DNA of 64,000 nucleotides from Gordonia hongkongensis (GTDB lineage: Bacteria; Actinomycetota; Actinomycetes; Mycobacteriales; Mycobacteriaceae): contig NZ_CP095552.1 in NCBI RefSeq assembly GCF_023078355.1, positions 2,418,001 to 2,482,000 of the forward strand, read 5' to 3'. Position 1 is the first letter of the stretch. The number at the start of each line of letters is the position of its first letter. The position numbers were made by a program, and so were the translations under genes. The notes beneath the pieces were generated by a model. It saw only the letters and a program-made list of their open reading frames with translations. It had not been told where the DNA came from and did no database searches. This document shows, one piece after another, positions 1-7,299 of this stretch.

Positions 1-109
1 GGATTCGCGGGCCGACGAGGGACACATCACCGTCGCTGTCGCGCCCGGGGTGGCCGACGAATTCCTCGCGCTGCTCGACGAATTCGACGCTCGCAGCCCG
101 CTCACCTGA
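1..109 (+). CDS. C-terminal end of inositol monophosphatase family protein (probable SuhB), truncated by window edge
   Basis: Reading frame 2 is open from the window edge to a TGA at 107-109 and gives about 35 residues ending in ARSPLT. The piece contains ITVAVAPG followed by an amphipathic helix, which fits the last strand and helix of IMPase-fold proteins. The stronger argument is synteny. In mycobacteria the cei gene (Rv2700) is neighboured by suhB (Rv2701c) in opposite orientation, and here this fragment is convergent with the cei-like gene. The catalytic part lies outside the window, so the family call is an inference. Confidence 0.45.
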   Translation, partial: DSRADEGHITVAVAPGVADEFLALLDEFDARSPLT

Positions 110-143
110 CGGCCTCCCGCTTCTCGCCAGAGGTCGCCGGCCG

Positions 144-158
144 CCGCACGGCGTGCGG
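144..158. terminator. Short GC hairpin between convergent genes
   Basis: CCGCAC (144-149) and GTGCGG (153-158) form a 6-bp stem with a 3-nt loop, in the 52-bp gap between the suhB-like end and the stop of the cei-like gene. There is no T tract, so it is only a weak candidate terminator. Confidence 0.3.
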
Positions 159-161
159 AGC

Positions 162-854
162 TCAGCAGGGGGCGGAGTGCACGGCCTCGACGAGGACCGG
201 GTCGACACCACTCGCCGGATTCTTCGGATCCGCCGACCGCAGCGCCTCGAGGGCAGCCTGCGCGTCCTGCGACATCTCGCCACCCGAGTGGTGGACCCCG
301 AGTGCGACGTCGACGGCCGTGCCGCGCCGGCCGTCGTCGACCAACTGGGCGCACGGGAACGCCAGCCATGTGGCCGCCGCCGCCGCGCGACCGGCCGGCC
401 CGAACCGGATCTGTGCGACACAGTTGAGATCCCGGTTGGGATAGACCGGGTCATCGGCGTACGGCGTGTCCGGCACCGGGCTGAACCCCTGCGCGGTCAG
501 GTCGTCGGACACCGTGCGGGCCGCGCCTCGTTCGTCGGAGGCGTTGAGGACGCGGACGCCGAAGGTCGACAGCGGGGCCGGAGCGACTCCGAGCATCTCG
601 TCCCGTCCGACGACGGTGAGGGTCGGCGGGGCCGGCGGAGGTGGCGCGCCCGCTTCCACCGACGTCGGCGGAGTCGGTTGATTGCACGCTGTCGGAACGG
701 ATTCGGACTCGCCGCCGCCCAGCGCAACCGCCCACACCACCACGCCGACGACCATCAGGACGACGACCGTGACGATCGCCGGTGCGTAGCGCCGCCGACG
801 GTAGGGTCGGCCCTGCTCGTCGGTCGGATAGCCGACCGTAATCTTCGACACCAC
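162..854 (-). CDS. cei: LytR C-terminal domain membrane protein, Cei-like (cell envelope integrity)
   Basis: About 230 aa. A basic N-terminus (PYRRRRY) precedes one membrane segment of roughly 22 hydrophobic residues (IVTVVVLMVVGVVVWAVAL). A proline-rich linker follows, then a LytR_C-type extracytoplasmic domain (FGVRVLNASDERGAARTV) with paired cysteines. M. tuberculosis Rv2700 (Cei) has this architecture and contributes to envelope integrity and virulence. I chose the GTG at 854 because GAGGAG lies about 10 nt before it; a GTG at 872 would add six residues. It is divergent from the DUF4193 gene, as in mycobacteria. The partner or substrate of the LytR_C domain is unknown. Confidence 0.75.
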   Translation of the reverse strand: MVSKITVGYPTDEQGRPYRRRRYAPAIVTVVVLMVVGVVVWAVALGGGESESVPTACNQPTPPTSVEAGAPPPPAPPTLTVVGRDEMLGVAPAPLSTFGVRVLNASDERGAARTVSDDLTAQGFSPVPDTPYADDPVYPNRDLNCVAQIRFGPAGRAAAAATWLAFPCAQLVDDGRRGTAVDVALGVHHSGGEMSQDAQAALEALRSADPKNPASGVDPVLVEAVHSAPC

Positions 855-882
855 CGTGGACTGACTCCTCACTGGGCGTTGC

Positions 883-897
883 GTGATCTCGGATCAC
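883..897. promoter_or_regulatory. Perfect 15-bp palindrome in the cei-like gene leader
   Basis: GTGATC-TCG-GATCAC is perfectly symmetrical and overlaps the edge of a TACAGT -10-like box (896-901, minus strand) for the cei-like gene. The half sites resemble CRP/GlxR halves, but the GTGA-TCAC spacing is 7 rather than 6, so the binding protein is unknown. Confidence 0.4.
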
Positions 898-1014
898 TGT
901 AGAGGGTGACCCCGCAGTGCCCCGCGAGCCTCGCCGGGAGCGGTACGACTGGGGTGTACCGGGGCATGGATCGGGCGCCGAACCGAAACTTACCGACGAG
1001 TTGGGTCCCGGGTA

Positions 1015-1043
1015 TTGACCTTCGATAGCGTGTCGACTATACT
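1015..1043 (+). promoter_or_regulatory. Strong SigA-type promoter upstream of DUF4193 gene
   Basis: TTGACC (1015-1020), exactly 17 bp, then TATACT (1038-1043). This is the best consensus promoter in the window. Transcription would start near 1050, giving a leader of about 215 nt before the DUF4193 start at 1265. Confidence 0.7.
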
Positions 1044-1088
1044 TCGGGCGCCCGCGCTTCCAGACCCGGGGTGCGCCCGATATGAAAC

Positions 1089-1104
1089 CGTGATCGAAAT
1101 CACG
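1089..1104. promoter_or_regulatory. CRP/GlxR-like palindrome
   Basis: CGTGATCGAAATCACG is a perfect 16-bp inverted repeat carrying GTGA-N6-TCAC, the CRP-family core. It sits about 40-55 nt downstream of the predicted start of the 1015-1043 promoter, a position suited to repression or to a second promoter. The site is read directly; the regulator is inferred. Confidence 0.45.
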
Positions 1105-1264
1105 CAATACGTCTGATCCTCTGGTACGAATCTCGCCCGAGACGACGTTGCAGTGACCCCATCGGTAAGACAATCCCGGCGGAGTCGTGCGCAATAACAC
1201 CGGGTGGCGACGCCAGCGCCGTCACCGTGAGCGCCCCTCACACTCTCGACAAGTTAGGCAAGGA

Positions 1265-1564
1265 ATGGCTACAGATTACGACGCGCCACGACGGACGGAG
1301 ACCGAGGACCTCAACGAGGACTCGCTCGAAGAACTGAAGGCTCGACGCAGCGAGGCGCAGTCCTCGGCAGTGGATGTCGACGAGAGTGATACCGCGGAGT
1401 CCTTCGAACTCCCGGGCGCCGATCTCTCGGGCGAGGAACTGTCCGTGCGTGTCATCCCCAAGCAGGCCGACGAGTTCACCTGTACCAGCTGCTTTCTCGT
1501 CTACCACCGCAGCCGGTTGGCCGAGGAGAACGGAAGCTCGCTCATCTGCGTCGACTGCGCGTGA
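1265..1564 (+). CDS. DUF4193 family protein (Rv2699c-like), zinc-ribbon-like
   Basis: 99 aa starting MATDYDAPRR, the invariant start of this actinobacterial family, so ATG 1265 is preferred over upstream in-frame codons. The protein is very acidic, with a conserved stretch ending ELSVRVIPKQADEFTC. Two cysteine pairs, CTSC and CVDC, separated by about 26 residues suggest a zinc ribbon. Function is unknown. It is abundant and strongly conserved in mycobacteria, and it sits here behind a near-consensus promoter and a long leader. It is followed by a strong hairpin. Confidence 0.9.
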   Translation: MATDYDAPRRTETEDLNEDSLEELKARRSEAQSSAVDVDESDTAESFELPGADLSGEELSVRVIPKQADEFTCTSCFLVYHRSRLAEENGSSLICVDCA

Positions 1565-1598
1565 GATGAACTGAGTCCAGCTGTCACAGCTGATGAAG

Positions 1599-1627
1599 GG
1601 GGCCGACGCCGAATACGGCGCGGCCCC
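1599..1627. terminator. Bidirectional hairpin terminator between DUF4193 and DUF3093 genes
   Basis: GGGGCCG (1599-1605) pairs with CGGCCCC (1621-1627), and an inner CGCCG/CGGCG pair continues the stem around an AATA loop with one bulged A. It lies between convergent stop codons. The following sequence has only two T residues, as is common for actinobacterial terminators. Confidence 0.7.
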
Positions 1628-1661
1628 TTCGTCGTGTCTCGGGTAGAGAGTCGTGCCCGGG

Positions 1662-2234
1662 TCAGGCGGTGGGTGCGGGACGGTCGGCCGCGGCGTCGTC
1701 GACGCCCAGCGCCGCAAGGAGTTCGGCGGGCCGACGTGTCGAGACCAGCCAATACGGTGTCGGGTCGTCGGGGTCGTCGAGCACGATGAGGACCATCGTC
1801 TTCACCCAGGAGCGGTGCACGAGATAGGCCGCCGGGTCGAGCTGCCGCCCGAGTGCGGCGCTCTTCGCGGTCGCCGGGACCGTCGCCGCCCGCGCGACGA
1901 CGGCGCGCGGCAGGACCGCACGGTGGGCATGCAGCTCCCGATCCGCGGTCACCCGGATGCGGGTACGGCTCATCGACCACAGCATCACGACGCACAGCAC
2001 GCCGGTGGCCACGTATCCGATGATGCTCCAGGCGCTCCCGCGCGCCGACAGCTGGATCTCGTAGCCCACCACGCCGGTGAGGACCACGGCTGCCAACCAC
2101 CACCACCACGGCACGTACAGGCGCTCGTCGAACAGATCGGCGGTCGAGTCGGTGACGCCGGCGTTCCGCCCGGTGGGTGCGGGGGAGGCGTCCGAGGGTC
2201 CTCCGGGGCGCTCGGGCGAATGATCTGCGGTCAC
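1662..2234 (-). CDS. DUF3093 family membrane protein (Rv2698-like)
   Basis: 190 aa. A variable acidic N-terminus is followed by two adjacent membrane segments (about 42-62 and 68-88) and then a cytoplasmic beta-rich domain containing RTRIRVTADRELHAHRA and a final STRRPAELLAALG. This matches the DUF3093 layout of mycobacterial Rv2698. Function is unknown. Start is GTG 2234, only 22 bp from the divergent dut start. A TACGCT -10 box ends 6 nt before the GTG, so the transcript is probably leaderless. Confidence 0.85.
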   Translation of the reverse strand: MTADHSPERPGGPSDASPAPTGRNAGVTDSTADLFDERLYVPWWWWLAAVVLTGVVGYEIQLSARGSAWSIIGYVATGVLCVVMLWSMSRTRIRVTADRELHAHRAVLPRAVVARAATVPATAKSAALGRQLDPAAYLVHRSWVKTMVLIVLDDPDDPTPYWLVSTRRPAELLAALGVDDAAADRPAPTA

Positions 2235-2240
2235 GTGACC

Positions 2241-2250
2241 AGCGTAGTCT
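2241..2250. promoter_or_regulatory. Overlapping divergent -10 boxes of DUF3093 gene and dut
   Basis: On the minus strand TACGCT (2241-2246) lies 6 nt before GTG 2234. On the plus strand TAGTCT (2245-2250) lies 6 nt before GTG 2257. The two hexamers share the central TA. GATCTG occurs 17 bp upstream of each box (2222-2227 and, on the minus strand, 2264-2269), inside the opposite gene, but it is a poor -35 match. Confidence 0.6.
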
Positions 2251-2256
2251 GCCTGC

Positions 2257-2742
2257 GTGGCCTCAGATCTCCCCCCTGCGCACCCCGCTGACCCGGCGCC
2301 GATCGCGCTCCGACGCCTCGATCCCGACCTACCGCTGCCGACCAGGGCGCACCCCGGGGACGCGGGGGTCGATCTCTATTCGACGATCGATCTCGAACTG
2401 CCCGCCGGACGCCGTCAACTCGTCGGGACCGGGATCGCCGTGGCGTTGCCGATCGGCACCGTGGGGCTGATCCACCCGAGGTCGGGACTGGCCGCCCGGG
2501 CCGGCCTGTCGGTCGTGAACACCCCCGGCACCATCGACGCGGGCTATCGCGGGGAGATCAAGGTCTGTCTGATCAACCACGATCCGGAGCAGACGATCTC
2601 CATCTCGCGGGGAGACCGCATAGCCCAGCTGATCGTGCAGCGCGTCGAGCTGCCCGACTTCGTCGAGGTCGACGAACTCGACGACACCGCACGCGGCGAC
2701 GGCGGGTACGGATCGAGCGGGGGATCGGCGATTCTCGCCTGA
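2257..2742 (+). CDS. dut: dUTP diphosphatase (dUTPase)
   Basis: 161 aa trimeric dUTPase that hydrolyses dUTP to dUMP and PPi, keeping uracil out of DNA and supplying dTMP synthesis. All five motifs are visible: AGVDLYS (36-42), PRSGLA (74-79), GTIDAGYRG (91-99, catalytic Asp94), RIAQLIVQ, and the C-terminal P-loop-like [10 protein letters not shown]. The length is normal for the mycobacterial enzyme. GTG 2257 follows a -10-like box by 6 nt, so the mRNA is likely leaderless. It is divergent from the DUF3093 gene and upstream of the DUF3710 gene, as in M. tuberculosis (Rv2698-Rv2697c-Rv2696c). Confidence 0.97.
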   Translation: MASDLPPAHPADPAPIALRRLDPDLPLPTRAHPGDAGVDLYSTIDLELPAGRRQLVGTGIAVALPIGTVGLIHPRSGLAARAGLSVVNTPGTIDAGYRGEIKVCLINHDPEQTISISRGDRIAQLIVQRVELPDFVEVDELDDTARGDGGYGSSGGSAILA

Positions 2743-2755
2743 CCGCTGCGGTGAA

Positions 2756-2781
2756 CCGTCGCCCGGGGCTCTCCCCGACGG
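2756..2781 (+). terminator. Possible hairpin after dut
   Basis: CCGTC (2756-2760) and GGGG (2765-2768) pair with CCCC (2773-2776) and GACGG (2777-2781) around a CTCT loop, with GCCC bulged on one side. It could attenuate transcription between dut and the DUF3710 gene. There is no T tract. Confidence 0.35.
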
Positions 2782-2851
2782 GAGTCGATTAGTGTTTCCC
2801 GTGTGTCCGGCGGATCGCTGTCGCCGGCGGTGACGAACGAGGAGTGACGCG

Positions 2852-3742
2852 ATGGCACAGGACGGATCAGAGGAGCTGCGGGTCGGTCAGGCGCGCGGCC
2901 CCTACGACATCGACGCACTGGCGACCCGGCCGCAGGAGCTCGAGAACTCCCATCTGGACCTCGGATCGGTGCTGGTCCCGGTGGTCGAGGGCGGACAGGT
3001 CACCGTCGAGATGTCCGAGGCCCACCAGCCGCAGAACGTGTACCTGGTGACCCCCATCGGCCGGATCTCGGTGAGCGCCTTCGCCGCACCCAAGTCCCCC
3101 GGGATGTGGCGTGAGGTGGTCCGTGAGCTGGCCGCTTCCCTCCGCGACGACGGCGCGGCCACGAGTGTCGAAGACGGGCACTGGGGGCGTGAGGTGGTCG
3201 CCGAGACGGACGGTGCGACCCACCGGTTCATCGGGGTCGACGGCCCGCGCTGGCTCGTCCGGTGCGTGGGCAGCGGACCCACCGAGCATGCGGACGACCT
3301 CGCACGGTTGAGCCGCGCCGTACTGGCCGAGACGGTGGTCCGACGCGGGTCCGAGCCGTTCCCCCCGCGGGATCCGCTGCCCGTCGTGTTGCCGCCGGTG
3401 CTCGCCGAGCAGGTCGCGGCCGCCCAGCAGCAGATGTTCGCCGGCCCCCCGGCCGGACAAGAATCCCCGGACCCCTCCGCCCAGAACCCCACCGCACAGG
3501 ACGCGGGCCCGGGTGCCGCGACCACCGAGGACGCGACCGACGATTCGGTACCCGTTGCCGGGGGTGCGCTCGATCAGGTCGCCCACGCCACCGTCTATGG
3601 GGAGAACGCCTACCGCGACGAGCCGGAGGCGGCCGCCGCCCGGGAAGTGGAGTCCGCGGCTCCCGCCGATCCCGAGGTCGACGAGGAGCCGTTGCCGCCG
3701 TCGTCGGGTTCGGCGATGCAGCGCTTCCGCCGCCGCCGCTGA
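2852..3742 (+). CDS. DUF3710 domain protein (Rv2696c-like)
   Basis: 296 aa. The conserved DUF3710 core runs from about residue 10 to 185 and includes RGPYDIDAL, LDLGSVLVPV and GRISVSAFAAPKS, ending in a segment like LPVVLP. A long low-complexity tail rich in Pro, Ala, Glu and Asp follows and ends in a basic FRRRR. Start ATG 2852 has GAGGAG 6 nt upstream. The gene follows dut as in mycobacteria. Function is unknown, and nothing suggests secretion or membrane insertion. Confidence 0.88.
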   Translation: MAQDGSEELRVGQARGPYDIDALATRPQELENSHLDLGSVLVPVVEGGQVTVEMSEAHQPQNVYLVTPIGRISVSAFAAPKSPGMWREVVRELAASLRDDGAATSVEDGHWGREVVAETDGATHRFIGVDGPRWLVRCVGSGPTEHADDLARLSRAVLAETVVRRGSEPFPPRDPLPVVLPPVLAEQVAAAQQQMFAGPPAGQESPDPSAQNPTAQDAGPGAATTEDATDDSVPVAGGALDQVAHATVYGENAYRDEPEAAAAREVESAAPADPEVDEEPLPPSSGSAMQRFRRRR

Positions 3743-3766
3743 AGCTCCGGCCAGACCGGGCTCCGA

Positions 3767-4498
3767 TCACCCCGGCGGGTCGGTGAGTGCGACAAGCCCG
3801 GCCCGGAGCTCGTCTCCCAGCACACCCGGATCGTGGCCCCAGTCGTCGAGCGCGATCTCGACGAGGGTCGATTGCGGCGCGGCAGCATGCCATTCGCGGG
3901 CGACGGCGATGGGGTGGACCGGATCGTCGGCGGCCGCGACGATGGCCAGCGGCACCGTGAGCCCGGCGATCTCGGCCGGCGTCGGCGCCCGATGACGAGC
4001 CGCCTCGCGCAACATGCCGGCGAGGCCCGGGTACAGACCCCGCCACGACCGGGTCAGTTCCGCGGCCAGCCAGTCCGGGCTGCTGCTCGCCATCGCCGCG
4101 ATGGTCGCCTCGAGTCCGTCGCGTTCGAGTGCATCGGCGGTGGCGCCGGCACTCGCGGCCGCGGGTGCCGAGTGGGCGTCGCCGCTCCATGCCGGCAGCG
4201 CGGCGAGCACCCCGGCGCAGCGTCGGTCGGTGTCCTGCAGGGCCCACTCGAGCGCGATCGCGGCCCCGATCGACACCCCGCCCACGAGGATCGAGCGGTG
4301 GGCTCCGGCGGCCCGCTCCAGCCCGCGGAGGTGGCCGTCGATCAACGGCGTCGTCGGGTCCAGCGCGATGAGCTCGACTCCCAGGTCCGCTGCGGCGCGC
4401 TGAAAGGAACGGGTCACGTGATCGGCGTCGGAGCCCGTTCCGGGGATGCCGACCAGAGCCGTCGGGCGAGGGCGGTGCGGACCGTCGGTGCCAGGCAT
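3767..4498 (-). CDS. Alpha/beta hydrolase (Rv2695-like)
   Basis: 243 aa with the alpha/beta hydrolase order. An early GIPGTGSD segment fits the oxyanion region. GGVSIGAA is the nucleophile elbow (GxSxG). AADDPVHPI supplies the late acid position, and DDWGHDP supplies the histidine. The substrate is unknown. Synteny with Rv2695 (next to the OB-fold and DUF3710 genes) supports orthology. Start ATG 4498 lies 12 bp from the inverted-repeat element at 4511-4597, so that element occupies the 5' region of this gene and may affect its expression. Confidence 0.8.
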   Translation of the reverse strand: MPGTDGPHRPRPTALVGIPGTGSDADHVTRSFQRAAADLGVELIALDPTTPLIDGHLRGLERAAGAHRSILVGGVSIGAAIALEWALQDTDRRCAGVLAALPAWSGDAHSAPAAASAGATADALERDGLEATIAAMASSSPDWLAAELTRSWRGLYPGLAGMLREAARHRAPTPAEIAGLTVPLAIVAAADDPVHPIAVAREWHAAAPQSTLVEIALDDWGHDPGVLGDELRAGLVALTDPPG

Positions 4499-4510
4499 CA
4501 GGGCATCATC

Positions 4511-4597
4511 CCCTAGTGGTGTGTCTCGAAAAGAGGTGGCCGGTATCCGGTGGGGCGCCGGGGACCATTCGCTTGTTTCCGAGACACACCACTAGGG
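4511..4597. mobile_element. 87-bp inverted-repeat element (MITE-like)
   Basis: CCCTAGTGGTGTGTCTCG (4511-4528) is repeated in perfect inverted orientation at 4580-4597, leaving 51 bp between the arms. The outermost CTAG is itself palindromic and could be a 4-bp target duplication flanking arms that begin TGGTGTGTCTCG. There is no coding capacity. The structure fits a miniature inverted-repeat transposable element, perhaps mobilised by an IS5-type transposase that prefers YTAR targets. A simple long hairpin is the alternative reading. Confidence 0.55.
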
Positions 4598-4793
4598 TGT
4601 CCGGAGGTCCCCGCGCAGACCTGGACAGCGGGGGTCCGGCGACCACGGAATGGCCCCGCGGTCGCCGACGTTGTCACTGGCCGAGGCCGAGGTCTACGCT
4701 GGCGGGCAGGTCACCGATCACTCGTTCGGCGACCCACGGACACCGCTCTGTACAGCCCTGCGGTGCCGGCCGAAATCCATTGGGAGGGTCGAG

Positions 4794-5168
4794 ATGCCCA
4801 CTGCCGGCTATCTCAAACGACTGACCCGTCGGCTGACCGAAGATCTCGGTGACGCCGACGCAGAGAAGATCGCCGAGGAATCCAAGGCGACAGGTGCCCA
4901 GCGCGCATCCGAGTGCTGCCGCGGTGACGAGGTCACCATGCACGGCGAACTGCGTGCGGTCGAGACCTGTTCGCGGTCGGCCAAGGCGGGGGTGAAGGCC
5001 GAGTTCTTCGACGGCTCCGACATCGTGATGCTGAAGTGGCTGGGCCGTAACCGCATCACCGGCATCGAGCCCGGCCGCAAGGTCACCGTCCGGGGCCGGC
5101 TCGCCGAGCAGGACGGCCACAAGGTGATCTACAACCCTTATTACGAGTTGCACGGCGTCGACGAGTGA
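4794..5168 (+). CDS. OB-fold nucleic acid-binding protein (Rv2694c-like)
   Basis: 124 aa. An N-terminal helix (YLKRLTRRLTED) precedes a five-strand OB-fold: EVTMHGELRAVET, VKAEFFDGSDIVMLKWLG, a GIEPG turn, KVTVRGRLAEQDG and KVIYNPYYEL. This matches the small OB-fold proteins found next to DUF3159 genes in Mycobacteriales. The WLG and NPYYEL motifs are family-typical. Its ligand is unknown. Start ATG 4794 is set by GGGAGG about 6 nt upstream. The stop overlaps the DUF3159 start as GTGA, implying translational coupling. Confidence 0.85.
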   Translation: MPTAGYLKRLTRRLTEDLGDADAEKIAEESKATGAQRASECCRGDEVTMHGELRAVETCSRSAKAGVKAEFFDGSDIVMLKWLGRNRITGIEPGRKVTVRGRLAEQDGHKVIYNPYYELHGVDE

Positions 5169-5887
5169 CCGGTCCGGTCCCCGAGCATCCGGCCTCGAGA
5201 CAGCCGGACGCCGAACCGTCGGCACCCGGACGGTCAGCACCCGAGCAGGCGGCGCCCACGGTGCTCGAACAGATCGGTGGCGTCTCCGGCCTGGTCTATT
5301 CGACCGTGCCCGTGGTGGTGTTCGTCCCCGTCAACTCCTTCTTCGACCTCCGGACCGCCATCTACGCGGCTCTCGGCGTGGCGGCGCTGCTCTTCGTCGT
5401 ACGGCTCGTGCGCCGCGAACCCCTGACCCCCGCGATCTCGGGTCTGCTCGGCGTCGCCATCTGCGTCTTCATCGCCGACCGGGTGGGGGATGCCAAGGGC
5501 TACTTCCTCTTCGGGATCTGGAGCACCCTCGTCTATGCGATCGTGTTCGCCGGCTCGATCCTGGTGCGGTGGCCCCTCATCGGGGTGGCCTGGCATCTGA
5601 TCAACGGCGAGGGTTCCGGCTGGCGCAAGCAGCGGTCCATCCTCCGCGCCTACGACATCGCCACCGCACTGTGGGCGGTGCTCTTCGCGGCGCGCTATCT
5701 GACGCAGTCGGAACTGTACGACGACGGGGCCACCGGGTGGCTGGCGTTCGCGCGCATCGCGATGGGGTGGCCGCTGACCGCGCTCGTGGTGCTCGCGACG
5801 ATCCTCCTGGTCCGCCGGGCGCAGCGAGCCGAGGCGGCGCGCGCCGGCACCCCGCCGGACGCGGACGTCACCGCGCGATCTGCATAG
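5165..5887 (+). CDS. DUF3159 integral membrane protein (Rv2693c-like)
   Basis: 240 aa. A polar N-terminus of about 35 residues is followed by GGVSGLVYSTVPVVVFV and five or six hydrophobic segments, with the family motif FLFGIWSTLVYA and a conserved YLTQSELY. Function is unknown. GTG 5165 overlaps the previous stop, so the OB-fold and DUF3159 proteins are made from one mRNA and may work together. The last 20 bp overlap the 3' end of the convergent TrkA-like gene. Confidence 0.85.
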   Translation: MTGPVPEHPASRQPDAEPSAPGRSAPEQAAPTVLEQIGGVSGLVYSTVPVVVFVPVNSFFDLRTAIYAALGVAALLFVVRLVRREPLTPAISGLLGVAICVFIADRVGDAKGYFLFGIWSTLVYAIVFAGSILVRWPLIGVAWHLINGEGSGWRKQRSILRAYDIATALWAVLFAARYLTQSELYDDGATGWLAFARIAMGWPLTALVVLATILLVRRAQRAEAARAGTPPDADVTARSA

Positions 5888-6530
5888 CCTCGTAGAGGGC
5901 GGGCTCGGCCTCGGTGGGCGCGATGAAGACCAGTTCGTCGCCGCCCTCGATGGGGTCGTCGCGCTGCGGGACGATGACGCGGCCGCCGCGCAGGATCGCG
6001 ACGAGCGCGGCGTCGCGCGGCAGTTCCAGCTTCCGGACGGGCTTGCCGGCGAGGGGAGTGTTCGACGGCAGGGTGAGTTCGACGAGGTTGGCCTGCCCCT
6101 GACGGAACGTCATCAACCGGACCAGATCGCCGACGGACACCGCCTCCTCGACCAGGGAGGCGAGCAGGCGCGGGGTCGAGACTGCGACGTCGACCCCCCA
6201 GTCCTCGCCGAACAGCCACTCGTTACGCGGGTCGTTGACGCGGGCGACGACCCGATTGACGGCGAACTCGGTCTTCGCGAGCAGGCTCACGACGAGGTTG
6301 GCCTTGTCGTCGCCGGTCGCGGCGATCATGACGTCGTAGGTCTGTAGTTGCGCCTCTTCGAGATTGGCGAGTTCACACGCGTCGGCGAGCACCCACCCCG
6401 CGCCGACGACGGAGTCGGTGTCGATGTGGCCGGCGTTGCGCTCGAAGAGCGTGACCTCGTGGGCGTTCACCAGCAGTTCGCGGGCGATCGAGCGCCCGAC
6501 CGCGCCGGCTCCGGCGATGGCGACCTTCAC
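5868..6530 (-). CDS. ceoC: TrkA family K+ uptake regulatory protein (CeoC-like)
   Basis: 220 aa, the same length as M. tuberculosis Rv2692. An N-terminal RCK_N Rossmann domain begins KVAIAGAGAVGRS (GxGxxG nucleotide-binding loop) with a second-strand acidic residue in LFERN, followed by IAATGDDKAN. A C-terminal RCK_C domain runs from about residue 140 and includes LVELTLPSNTPLAGKPV. It senses NAD(H) or other nucleotides to gate K+ transport. GTG 6530 is chosen because it directly precedes KVAIAGAG. It lies 22 bp downstream of ceoB. No TrkH/TrkG channel gene is in the window. Confidence 0.9.
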   Translation of the reverse strand: MKVAIAGAGAVGRSIARELLVNAHEVTLFERNAGHIDTDSVVGAGWVLADACELANLEEAQLQTYDVMIAATGDDKANLVVSLLAKTEFAVNRVVARVNDPRNEWLFGEDWGVDVAVSTPRLLASLVEEAVSVGDLVRLMTFRQGQANLVELTLPSNTPLAGKPVRKLELPRDAALVAILRGGRVIVPQRDDPIEGGDELVFIAPTEAEPALYEAMQIAR

Positions 6531-6552
6531 TTCGGGACTCCTTCGGCCCGGG

Positions 6553-7221
6553 TCATCCGGACTCGTTCTGGGTGAACGGCCGCGCGGCGACGCCGCGGGC
6601 GTTCTTGAGGTTGTCGAGCATGACCGCCCCGTAGACCACATCGTCTTGTTGCAGAACGGTTTTCGCCTCGGGGAGAACCGGACGTCCGACACGGCTGAGG
6701 AAGGCCACCCGCGCGCCGGTCTGCTCCTGGAACTTGCCGACCGAGATCCCGATCCACGAGTCGTCGACGTCGATCTGGGCGATCGCCAGCGAACCCGACG
6801 GGTCACGCCACTCCATCGTCGTCGTCTCGCCGAGCGCCGAGACGAATCGCTCGGTCGTCCAGGGGACGGTCGCCACCGTGGGGATGCCGAGTCGCTCGTA
6901 CACCTCGGCGCGCTTGGCGTCGTAGATCCGGGCGACGACGCGCTCGACGTCGAAGGTCTCGCGGGCCACCCGCGCCGAGATGATGTTCGAGTTGTCCCCG
7001 GAGGACACCGCGGCGAACGCGTCGGCGTGCTCGATGCCCGCCTTGACGAGGATCTCGCGGTCGAACCCGACCCCGGTGATCGTGCGGCCCGCGAAGTCGG
7101 GACTCAGCCGCACGAACGCGCTCGGATCCCGATCGATGATCGCGACGTCGTGTCCGCGCTTCTGCATCGACATCGCGAGCGCGGATCCGACCCGCCCGCA
7201 ACCCATGATGACCACCTGCAC
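6553..7221 (-). CDS. ceoB: TrkA family K+ uptake regulatory protein (CeoB-like)
   Basis: 222 aa RCK protein. QVVIMGCGRVGSA gives the Rossmann GxGxxG loop, IIDRDPSAF the acidic end of strand 2, and AVSSGDNSN the nucleotide contact. The C-terminal RCK_C domain contains WIGISVGKFQEQTG. It is close in sequence to mycobacterial CeoB (Rv2691). I chose GTG 7221 because AGAGG lies 6 nt upstream and the protein then starts at the conserved VVxMGCGRVG; a GTG at 7236 would add five residues. It forms an operon with ceoC and is divergent from the KimA-like permease, 78 bp away. Confidence 0.9.
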   Translation of the reverse strand: MQVVIMGCGRVGSALAMSMQKRGHDVAIIDRDPSAFVRLSPDFAGRTITGVGFDREILVKAGIEHADAFAAVSSGDNSNIISARVARETFDVERVVARIYDAKRAEVYERLGIPTVATVPWTTERFVSALGETTTMEWRDPSGSLAIAQIDVDDSWIGISVGKFQEQTGARVAFLSRVGRPVLPEAKTVLQQDDVVYGAVMLDNLKNARGVAARPFTQNESG

Positions 7222-7287
7222 GGCATTCCTCTCCACACGCGGCTCGTCTGCCGCGAGTCGAACCTACCCGCCTCGGCGCCAACGCTC

Positions 7288-7293
7288 TAGGGT
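7288..7293 (+). promoter_or_regulatory. -10 box of the KimA-like permease gene, leaderless type
   Basis: TAGGGT ends 6 nt before GTG 7300, placing the transcription start at or next to the start codon. No convincing -35 box and no room for a riboswitch. Confidence 0.45.
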
Positions 7294-7299
7294 TGCCTG

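Noticed and set aside
7222..7299. c-di-AMP (ydaO-type) riboswitch upstream of the KimA-like gene
   Set aside because: Only 78 bp separate the divergent starts and the transcript appears leaderless; there is no room for the aptamer.
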